DNA from: Nitrospirota bacterium | GTDB lineage: Bacteria; Nitrospirota; UBA9217 | Reading direction: 5' to 3' | Length of the DNA: 5,635 bases | Assembly: GCA_017885365.1 (NCBI GenBank) | Contig: JAFNGD010000145.1 | Span: 157 to 5,791 of the forward strand | Shown here: one piece after another, positions 1-4,783 of the stretch | How the letters are laid out: each line of letters opens with the position of its first letter | How positions within the stretch are numbered: position 1 is the stretch's first letter | The notes under the pieces: generated by a model | Databases searched by the model: none | Told to the model about the DNA's origin: nothing | What the model saw: only the letters and a program-made list of their open reading frames with translations | Translations under genes and position numbers: made by a program

Positions 1-9
1 AAATCAATT

Positions 10-127
10 CCTGTGTACAATCGCATAAAGCACCTCCTGGGATGAGATTGGTCTCTTCTCCCAAGAGCATATCAGAACTTGACCGTTCTGGTATGCTCTG
101 GAGGTGCCCTTTATATGGTTATACAGG
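10..127. repeat. 118-bp imperfect palindrome folding as a three-way junction
   Basis: Seen directly: the outer stem GCACCTCC (30-37) pairs perfectly with GGAGGTGC (100-107). Inside it sit two hairpins with no unpaired junction bases. Hairpin 1 (38-63) has arms TGGGA/TCCCA, then GAGA/TCTC around a TTGG loop. Hairpin 2 (64-99) has arms AGAGCATATCAGAAC and GTTCTGGTATGCTCT, 15 pairs with one G-T, around loop TTGACC. The stem continues outward as ATAAA (25-29) with TTTAT (110-114) across a 2-nt bulge, and as 10-17 with 120-127. It could be a miniature transposable element, a decayed transposon end or a structured RNA; the sequence does not decide. No target-site duplication is evident. A 70-codon minus-strand reading frame across it resembles no family I know and is taken as chance. 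Confidence 0.75.
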
Positions 128-152
128 TCTTTACGGCCTGTTGCCCAAACCG

Positions 153-172
153 ATTTGTTTTGACATCCCCCC
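153..172 (+). promoter_or_regulatory. Promoter-like repeated motif, copy 1 (upstream of small membrane protein)
   Basis: This stretch contains TTTGTTTTGACAT followed by six C residues. It is nearly identical to 2567-2587, with one T fewer before the C run. TTGACA at 160-165 matches a sigma-70 -35 box exactly, but no good -10 hexamer lies 16-18 bp downstream. TAAAAT at 189-194 is 23 bp away, which is too far. It is either a degraded promoter of the 252-647 gene or the edge of a dispersed repeat. Confidence 0.35.
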
Positions 173-182
173 GGTTTCGTCA

Positions 183-239
183 ATGAGGTAAAATCTTTAA
201 CGTTGATAGACCTCATGGCGTCAAATCTTTACGGCTGAT
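183..239. repeat. Inverted repeat ATGAGGT/ACCTCAT overlapping a 17-bp direct repeat
   Basis: ATGAGGT (183-189) is repeated in inverse as ACCTCAT (210-216), a perfect 7-bp inverted repeat with a 20-bp interior that contains the palindrome AACGTT. Overlapping this, AAATCTTTAACGTTGAT (191-207) recurs imperfectly as AAATCTTTACGGCTGAT (223-239), 32 bp on and ending 12 bp before the ATG of the next gene. A shorter related piece, TCTTTACGGC, is at 128-137. Spacing and position would suit a regulator-binding site or a decayed repeat; the function is unknown. Confidence 0.4.
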
Positions 240-251
240 GCGGCTTTCGTC

Positions 252-647
252 ATGCATTATCTCATCAAAAGCTTCCTTGTCTGGCTGCTTTTCATTCCCC
301 TGGCGATAGCGAACGGAGCGCTGCGGGACCTTGTGTTCACGCCGGCGCTCGGCGACACGTTGGGACGCGCCGTCAGCTCGCTGACACTGTCGCTCCTGAT
401 CCTGGGCCTGACGCTGCTCCTGGTGAAGCGCATCGGCGTTGACACGCGGGCGGGGTATCTGGTCGTGGGCGCGTTCTGGCTGATCCTGACGCTGCTCTTC
501 GAGGTGTCGTTCTTCGTTCTGGTGATGGGCCATCCCATGGACGAGCTGCTGAAGGACTACGACATCTTTCGCGGCAGGCTGTGGCTGATCGTGCTGGTCA
601 CGACATTCTTCGCGCCGCTCCTCGCTTCCAAGATGAGAAAGCAATAG
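252..647 (+). CDS. Small four-helix integral membrane protein, function unknown
   Basis: A 131-aa hydrophobic protein with four predicted membrane segments, at about residues 4-21, 41-58, 68-92 and 108-124, short loops and a basic C-terminus (SKMRKQ). The pattern RDLVFTPALGD near residues 25-35, a Phe-Glu pair inside helix 3 (83-84), and DYDIFRGRLW (102-111) before helix 4 recalls a family of uncharacterised bacterial inner-membrane proteins that carry a RE(x4)P motif and a DYN..GRLW motif. That resemblance is from memory. The ATG at 252 is the only plausible start because the frame is closed by TAG at 207-209 with no other start codon between. No convincing Shine-Dalgarno sequence precedes it. 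It is followed by about 176 bp of non-coding DNA before the histidine kinase, which has its own promoter, so the two are probably separate transcription units. Confidence 0.78.
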   Translation: MHYLIKSFLVWLLFIPLAIANGALRDLVFTPALGDTLGRAVSSLTLSLLILGLTLLLVKRIGVDTRAGYLVVGAFWLILTLLFEVSFFVLVMGHPMDELLKDYDIFRGRLWLIVLVTTFFAPLLASKMRKQ

Positions 648-720
648 CACCCCACCGCCCATAAGTAGCATCACAGGGTCAGGTGTTCATTGTTTGACTT
701 TGGTGGTTTGTTCTTATCTC

Positions 721-749
721 TTGACGCGGGGGAAGGGCTTCTCTATACT
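721..749 (+). promoter_or_regulatory. Sigma-70-type promoter of the histidine kinase gene
   Basis: TTGACG (721-726) and TATACT (744-749) are separated by exactly 17 bp. Each box differs from consensus at a single base. This is the best promoter match I found in the window. Transcription would start near 756, giving a leader of about 68 nt before the kinase ATG at 824. Confidence 0.65.
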
Positions 750-762
750 GAATTCCTAGTGG

Positions 763-772
763 ATCGATCGAT
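763..772. promoter_or_regulatory. Perfect 10-bp palindrome just downstream of the predicted start site
   Basis: ATCGATCGAT is self-complementary and falls at about +8 to +17 relative to the transcription start inferred from the 721-749 promoter. That is a common place for a repressor site, but the tandem GATC/CGAT composition could also be chance. No second half-site is visible. Confidence 0.2.
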
Positions 773-812
773 AGCCGGTGTACTGGACTGAACGGTCTCC
801 GATTCCGGACAC

Positions 813-817
813 AGGGG
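813..817 (+). promoter_or_regulatory. Ribosome binding site of the histidine kinase gene
   Basis: AGGGG lies 6 nt upstream of the ATG at 824. It is the only clear Shine-Dalgarno-like sequence before this reading frame and supports the chosen start. Confidence 0.55.
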
Positions 818-823
818 CGTCCC

Positions 824-2557
824 ATGAACGATAACCTGATCGACATCATCCGGCTGAAATTTCCCGATGAGCTCGAACAGAAATACACAGACGAGACCTT
901 TCACAACTCTCTCAAGCAGCTCCGGATCAACATCATCGTCGTGGGAGTGATCTACGCGATCTTCGGCATCGTCGATGTGGTGGTCACCCCAGCTGTTAAA
1001 TATCAGGCATGGTTCATTCGATATGCCTTTATACTTCCTCTCACCGCTGCCGTATTCGCTTTTTCCTTTTCCCGCCACTTTAGAAGATATCAGCAGATCG
1101 CTGTCTCCTTCCTCGCCCTGATGGGCGGGGCAGGCATCGTCGTGCTGATCGACCTCACCCATGGGGAGGCGCCGTATCTGCATTTTGCCGGCCTCCTGCT
1201 CGTTTTCATGACAACCTATACTGCCTTCAAACTGCGGTTCCTTACCGCAACGATCGTCGGCTGGACCATCATCGGCATGTACGAGGTGTCCGCAATCTGG
1301 CTGCATCCGCCCGCGCTCACGGTCTTCCTGACCGACAATTTCTTTTATATTTCCGCGAATCTCATGGGCATGTTCACGAACTATCAGCGCGACCTGTACA
1401 GCCGCCGGGAGTTTCTGCAGGTCCGGCGCATCCAGGAGGTCGAGCAGCTGAAACATACGCTGGAAAAGGACCTGCTGAACGAAGCCGTGGACAGGGCCGT
1501 GCGCTCCCTCAGGGAGAGCGAATCCCGGTTCCGCACCCTTGCCGAAACAACGGCCGCTGCGATCATCATCCACCGCGGCAGCAGATTCCTGTACGTCAAC
1601 CCCACGGTGCAGCGGCTCACCGGGTACGACGAGGGCGAGTATTCCCGGATGGAGTTTTGGGAGATCGTGCACCCCGACCACCGGGACATGGTACGGGAGC
1701 GGGGCGAGTCGAGGATGTCGGGAAAAGACGTTCTCGGGGAATACGAATTTAAGGTCGTGACCAAAAGCGGCGACGAACGCTGGGTCACGGCCACAGCAGG
1801 GATCATCGACTATGAAGGGGCTCCGGCCGTCATTGCCACGCTCTTCGACATAACCGACCGCAAGCGCGCGGAGGATGAAAGGGTCCGGCTCTATGAGGAA
1901 CGGATACAGGAAGAGGAGCGCCACACCAGGGAGAAGGAGAATATCATCATGGAGCTCCATGATGGCATCGGAGGGATAACCACGAACATCAGTATTCTTG
2001 CCGAAGTGGCGCAGAGATCGAGCGACGTCGAGGGCTTCCGGGACAAGCTCGCCACCATTTCCCAACTGGCCCGGGAGGGCATCAACGAGATCCGGGGCTT
2101 CATGCGGAGCATCGATACGAGCGGGCTGAGTTGGCGCATGCTTGCAGCGGAGATCAGGAACCAGGGGAATACCATGCTGGAGCCGCACGGCATCGGCTGT
2201 GTCTTCGAGACGGTCATTGACGACGATGCCGCCGGCGAGCCCGGCAGCCTGCTCTGCCTCAACCTCTTCAAGATCCACAAAGAAGCGCTCACGAACACCA
2301 TCAAGCATGCCCGGGCTACGACGGTGACGGTCGATCTGTCCGTTGACAACCAAGTGCTCCGGCTCATGATCGGGGACAACGGCATCGGATGCAGCCAGGA
2401 TACCAGCAGAGGAAGGGGGTTGGCAAACATCCGGAAGCGTGTCGCCGACCTGGGCGGCACCGTGAGCCTTTCGTCCGATTCAGGCACCCGGCTCGATCTG
2501 GAGATCCCCCTGGCCCCACCGTCGCGAGTGCTGGAGAGAACACCTCGGACATCTTAG
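824..2557 (+). CDS. Membrane-bound PAS sensor histidine kinase, HisKA_3 (NarX/DegS/LiaS) class
   Basis: A 577-aa two-component sensor kinase, expected to autophosphorylate on His and pass phosphate to a LuxR/NarL-type response regulator. Six hydrophobic segments fill about residues 35-57, 64-83, 90-110, 115-136, 139-160 and 165-186, forming an integral-membrane sensor with only short external loops. A charged, probably coiled-coil linker (193-240) leads to a PAS domain at about 232-347 (SRFRTLAE start, YVNPTVQRLTGY core, and an FDITDRKRAE end typical of PAS/PAC). A second helical linker leads to the dimerisation motif ELHDGIGG with phosphoacceptor His379. The catalytic domain shows the N box (HKEALTNTIKHA, Asn491), G1 box (GDNGIG, Asp518) and G2 box (GRGLANI, 530-536), all intact. 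The HD-x-x-G motif and short ATPase domain place it in HisKA_3. It has its own promoter and RBS. No response regulator is adjacent, so it is an orphan within this window and its ligand is unknown. Confidence 0.95.
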   Translation: MNDNLIDIIRLKFPDELEQKYTDETFHNSLKQLRINIIVVGVIYAIFGIVDVVVTPAVKYQAWFIRYAFILPLTAAVFAFSFSRHFRRYQQIAVSFLALMGGAGIVVLIDLTHGEAPYLHFAGLLLVFMTTYTAFKLRFLTATIVGWTIIGMYEVSAIWLHPPALTVFLTDNFFYISANLMGMFTNYQRDLYSRREFLQVRRIQEVEQLKHTLEKDLLNEAVDRAVRSLRESESRFRTLAETTAAAIIIHRGSRFLYVNPTVQRLTGYDEGEYSRMEFWEIVHPDHRDMVRERGESRMSGKDVLGEYEFKVVTKSGDERWVTATAGIIDYEGAPAVIATLFDITDRKRAEDERVRLYEERIQEEERHTREKENIIMELHDGIGGITTNISILAEVAQRSSDVEGFRDKLATISQLAREGINEIRGFMRSIDTSGLSWRMLAAEIRNQGNTMLEPHGIGCVFETVIDDDAAGEPGSLLCLNLFKIHKEALTNTIKHARATTVTVDLSVDNQVLRLMIGDNGIGCSQDTSRGRGLANIRKRVADLGGTVSLSSDSGTRLDLEIPLAPPSRVLERTPRTS

Positions 2558-2573
2558 TTTCTGGTCATTTGTT

Positions 2574-2602
2574 TTGACATTCCCCCCTATTTTTGTTAAC
2601 TT
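2574..2602 (+). promoter_or_regulatory. Candidate promoter of the BtuF-like gene, within repeated motif copy 2
   Basis: TTGACA (2574-2579) is a perfect -35 box. TAACTT (2597-2602), 17 bp further on, keeps the three most conserved -10 positions (T, A and final T) but is otherwise poor. The predicted start near 2609 leaves about 44 nt before the ATG at 2653. The -35 region lies inside 2567-2587, a near copy of 153-172. The leader shows no cobalamin-riboswitch B12-box or adenosylcobalamin-aptamer pattern and is too short to hold one. Confidence 0.4.
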
Positions 2603-2652
2603 TCATCTCCCAGCACCCAACGCAGTGAAAACGCCGGCGCTGTCAACCACGC

Positions 2653-3561
2653 ATGATGAAAAAGAATAGAGCATATTGGATAGCAGTTCTTGTCGCGCTC
2701 ATGATCACCGGCATCTGCGGTCAGGGCATCTGTTTTCCTTTAAAGGAAGCAGACGACAGAAAAAAGGAGATCCTGCTATCAGCAAAGCCGGTCCGGATCA
2801 TTTCCCTGGGCCCCACCCCTACCGAGCTGCTCTTTGCCCTGGGGCTTGATAAAGAGATCGTCGGGGTCTCGCGGTACTGCGATTATCCGGAAGCAGCGAA
2901 GAAGAAGGAAAAGGTCGGCGGGTTCGTTGATGTGGACATCGAGCGGATCGCTGCTCTGCGGCCGGACCTTATCGTGGCCTTCGGCACCCTGCAGCTTCCG
3001 GTAGTAGAGACGCTGGAAAAGAGAGGGTTCACGGTCTTCTGGATCTATCCGCACAGTGTGAAGGATATCCTGGATTCCTTCACCCGGGTAGGAAGGATAA
3101 CCGGAGCTGTGCGCGAGGCAGCTGTTCTGCGGGTGTCCGTGGAAAAGGAGCTTGTAGCTCTTCGGAGCGGTCTGGGAGAGATTCCCGACGAGAAGCGTCC
3201 TGCCGTATTCCGGGTGATGAGCTTCAATACCCGGGCGACGATCGGCGCGGATTCCTTCCAGACAGACCTCTTCTCCCTCGCCGGCGGCCGGAACGCCTTT
3301 CCCGCGGCCGGCAATGATTATATCGAGCTGGATGCGCGGGAGCTCAGCAAGGGTGATCCGGGAGCCGTGCTTGTTTGCGGCGCCGACGAGGCGGGTTTGA
3401 AGCAGAAGGTGATGGAAAGCCCGCTCTACAAGGACCTTGGGGCAGTGAAGAACGGTTCTGTGCTCGTGATGCCGTGCGAGCTTACCTGCCGTCCCGGGCC
3501 GCGCATTGCCGAGGCTGCGCGACGGCTTGCACGGTTCCTGCATCCTGCTGCAAAGCAATAG
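2653..3561 (+). CDS. BtuF-like periplasmic binding protein (cobalamin or Fe-siderophore ABC uptake)
   Basis: A 302-aa class III substrate-binding protein (Peripla_BP_2 fold) that would capture a corrinoid or siderophore in the periplasm and deliver it to an ABC importer. An N-terminal basic stretch (MMKKNR) and hydrophobic core (8-24) form a Sec signal peptide. Cys22 and Cys27 are not in a good lipobox (TGIC, QGIC), so a soluble periplasmic form is likelier than a lipoprotein. The N-lobe has RIISLGPTPTELLFALG (48-64), GVSRYCDYPEAA (71-82) and VDIERIAALRPDLIVAF (94-110), the typical BtuF signature. A long linking helix (about 137-172) joins the lobes, and the C-terminus has CRPGPRIAEAARRL (279-292). 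The SxYxDYP pattern favours the cobalamin-binding branch, but the substrate is inferred. Start: tandem ATG codons at 2653 and 2656 with no clear Shine-Dalgarno. No BtuC/BtuD permease or ATPase genes are adjacent. Confidence 0.88.
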   Translation: MMKKNRAYWIAVLVALMITGICGQGICFPLKEADDRKKEILLSAKPVRIISLGPTPTELLFALGLDKEIVGVSRYCDYPEAAKKKEKVGGFVDVDIERIAALRPDLIVAFGTLQLPVVETLEKRGFTVFWIYPHSVKDILDSFTRVGRITGAVREAAVLRVSVEKELVALRSGLGEIPDEKRPAVFRVMSFNTRATIGADSFQTDLFSLAGGRNAFPAAGNDYIELDARELSKGDPGAVLVCGADEAGLKQKVMESPLYKDLGAVKNGSVLVMPCELTCRPGPRIAEAARRLARFLHPAAKQ

Positions 3562-3634
3562 GCAGACCTGAACACAACGTAGTAATCTTCAGGGAGCTTA
3601 AACGTGCATGTCTGAGGCAGCAGCATCAAGACTG

Positions 3635-3687
3635 CCCCTCACCCCCGCCCCTCTCCCTCGAGGGGAGAGGGAAAAAGGGAGAGGGTG
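3635..3687. repeat. GC-rich dispersed palindromic repeat (CCCTCTCCC/GGGAGAGGG type)
   Basis: CCCTCTCCC (3649-3657) pairs perfectly with GGGAGAGGG (3663-3671) across loop TCGAG. A second GGGAGAGGG follows at 3677-3685. Continued as GGGTG (3683-3687), it offers an alternative pairing with CACCC (3640-3644). Palindromes of this wording are dispersed in intergenic DNA of many proteobacteria and other phyla. It sits between convergent genes and could also slow transcription from either side, but there is no U-tract after it, so it is not called an intrinsic terminator. Confidence 0.65.
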
Positions 3688-3716
3688 CTTAATTACCGGG
3701 CGAGCGGACGTGGCCC

Positions 3717-3759
3717 ACCCCGCCCAGCCTCCCCTTAACAAGGGGAGGTGCGGAGGGGT
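3717..3759. repeat. Second GC-rich dispersed palindrome (CCTCCCCTT/AAGGGGAGG type)
   Basis: CCTCCCCTT (3728-3736) and AAGGGGAGG (3740-3748) form a 9-bp perfect stem with the 3-nt loop AAC. The symmetry extends imperfectly outward, ACCCCGCC (3717-3724) against GGAGGGGT (3752-3759). This is a different family from the palindrome 30 bp to its left, though both are of the dispersed intergenic kind. The rest of the 263-bp gap (3562-3634 and 3760-3824) shows nothing I can name. Confidence 0.6.
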
Positions 3760-3824
3760 CCGTTCAGGCCGCGAAGGGGATGTGCAAACAAATCGCCTTG
3801 TCTCCCTGATCGTTCCTGAGACGG

Positions 3825-4388
3825 TTACCCTTCGATCTTCTTGATGATGATCTCCTCGATCTTGGAGAGGTCGCTCCTGAAATACGATTGATACAGCGTG
3901 GCCATTTTCGTTCTCTGTTCGCTTTCTGAGAGAAGTCCCGCCTCTTTGGCCTTATTGAGAATGTCCATTTTCGCCTGCAGTTCTGCCTGCACCTCCTCCT
4001 TCAACAACGGCACGTAACCCATATTTCTCTGCAGCCGCTTCTCGCGATAGGTCTTCATTACCTTCTGAACCACATATGCCGTAGTGGCGATGGCAAGAAT
4101 GGGCAGGGCCACTGACAGGAAACTGTAGGTCGTCGAACTGACCACATGGGTTCCCCCCTTCATGAGCCCGTGGGAGGACAGGAAGCCTTTGATCGGCGAG
4201 CTCGTGAAGGTCCCTGCTACCCACGATCCTGCGAGGAGCCCGGCAATGGCGCTGACACCCGGGATCTGGCTGAACAACACCGTCCTCGTATGATAAGCGA
4301 ACTCGCCCAGTTCTTTGGCGAGCTCGGCCCTGTTCATATTCTTCAAAGCCTTGATGCGTTCGATCATATGGTCTGTATACGCTTTCAT
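3825..4388 (-). CDS. Uncharacterised two-helix membrane protein with charged C-terminal tail
   Basis: I do not recognise this family. With the ATG at 4388 it is 187 aa. An amphipathic, charged N-terminus (1-43) is followed by a glycine-rich hydrophobic segment (VSAIAGLLAGSWVAG, about 45-59) and a stronger transmembrane helix (about 88-108). A lysine/glutamate-rich tail (110-187) is probably coiled coil. Within it NKAKEAGLLSESEQRTKM (145-162) resembles a SHOCT-type short helical hairpin, which is a guess from pattern only. Start uncertain: in-frame ATG at 4406 and TTG at 4424 would give 193 or 199 aa, and none of the three has a good Shine-Dalgarno. It converges on the BtuF-like gene across the two palindromes. 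The same-strand UbiB-like gene lies about 395 bp upstream, too far and repeat-filled for an obvious operon. Base composition looks less GC-rich than in the flanking genes. Confidence 0.72.
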   Translation of the reverse strand: MKAYTDHMIERIKALKNMNRAELAKELGEFAYHTRTVLFSQIPGVSAIAGLLAGSWVAGTFTSSPIKGFLSSHGLMKGGTHVVSSTTYSFLSVALPILAIATTAYVVQKVMKTYREKRLQRNMGYVPLLKEEVQAELQAKMDILNKAKEAGLLSESEQRTKMATLYQSYFRSDLSKIEEIIIKKIEG

Positions 4389-4480
4389 GGTTACATAATA
4401 GAACATCTGGCGCCAGAAAATCAAGGGCGCTGAGCTGATAGTCGCCCGGTCGTGCCGGCCCGTTACAGCGTTCCCCCATA

Positions 4481-4583
4481 TTTTGACACTGAAGACCCTG
4501 AGAAAGACTATGATAACTTCGGATACACCAGGGTCTTATCATGCTTCTTCGTAAAATGTTCTCCGCTTTTATCTGTGTCAAAG
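4481..4583. mobile_element. MITE-like element, copy A of a tandem pair
   Basis: A 103-bp non-coding unit bounded by inverted termini: TTTTGACACTGA on the left and TCTGTGTCAAAG on the right. Inside, AAGACCCTG (4492-4500) pairs with CAGGGTCTT (4529-4537), while ATGATAA (4510-4516) pairs with TTATCAT (4536-4542). The two stems share bases and so exclude each other. It shares its left 45 bp and right 45 bp with copy B, including a 22-bp exact match (4562-4583 with 4708-4729). No transposase is present, so it would be non-autonomous. It fills most of the stretch upstream of the minus-strand membrane-protein gene. Confidence 0.65.
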
Positions 4584-4596
4584 ATCTGGATCAAAA

Positions 4597-4730
4597 CCTT
4601 TGACACAGAAGACCCTGAGAACGGCTATGATAACAGCGGATAGGTCTAAGGAATTTCTTATCTTAAACCAGAATCCAAAGACCTACCATGCTTCTTCCGT
4701 CGTTAAATCCGCTTTTATCTGTGTCAAAGG
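4597..4730. mobile_element. MITE-like element, copy B, with perfect 13-bp terminal inverted repeats
   Basis: A 134-bp unit beginning CCTTTGACACAGA (4597-4609) and ending with its exact complement TCTGTGTCAAAGG (4718-4730). Compared with copy A it keeps GAAGACCCTGAGAA, CTATGATAAC, CGGATA, CATGCTTCTTC and the 22-bp right end, in the same order and orientation. Its centre is about 31 bp longer and has its own inverted repeat, TAGGTCT (4641-4647) with AGACCTA (4679-4685). The copies are 13 bp apart. Positions 4731-4783 between it and the next gene's stop codon show nothing recognisable. No target-site duplication is evident. Confidence 0.7.
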
Positions 4731-4783
4731 TGTCAGGGTAAGGTTTCAGAATTCCTCTATGGCAGGCCTCACCGATCCAGACG

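Noticed and set aside
10..127. Integron attC site
   Set aside because: It is palindromic and of suitable length, but the terminal GTTRRRY/RYYYAAC core pair is not present and no integron integrase or cassette layout is nearby.
4..216. 70-codon minus-strand frame across the three-way-junction palindrome
   Set aside because: The product resembles no known family, its length is explained by chance, and the DNA structure accounts for the sequence.
213..674. 153-codon minus-strand frame antisense to the small membrane protein
   Set aside because: Gln/Glu/Arg/His-rich composition is the usual antisense shadow of a hydrophobic protein. The plus-strand product has regular membrane helices.
743..2353. 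Long (536-codon) minus-strand open frame antisense to the histidine kinase
   Set aside because: The plus strand encodes an intact kinase with all catalytic motifs. The antisense product is rich in His, Asp and Pro with no recognisable domain, as expected from GC-rich codon bias.
2558..2652. Cobalamin riboswitch upstream of the BtuF-like gene
   Set aside because: Only 95 bp are available and no B12-box-like sequence or aptamer fold is visible.
2779..3558. 259-codon minus-strand frame antisense to the BtuF-like gene
   Set aside because: The plus-strand protein has clear family motifs throughout. The antisense product has none.
3649..3671. Rho-independent terminator after the BtuF-like gene
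   Set aside because: The hairpin is strong but no T-run follows on either strand, and it matches a dispersed repeat type. It is also about 90 bp beyond the stop codon.
4483..4514. Promoter formed by TTGACA and TATGAT inside MITE copy A (and equivalently copy B)
   Set aside because: The spacing is 20 bp in both copies, too long for a normal sigma-70 promoter, and it would face against the adjacent minus-strand gene.
3952..4581. 209-codon minus-strand frame overlapping the two-helix membrane protein in another frame
   Set aside because: It has low-complexity, motif-free composition and runs into MITE copy A. The overlapping frame gives a coherent membrane protein.
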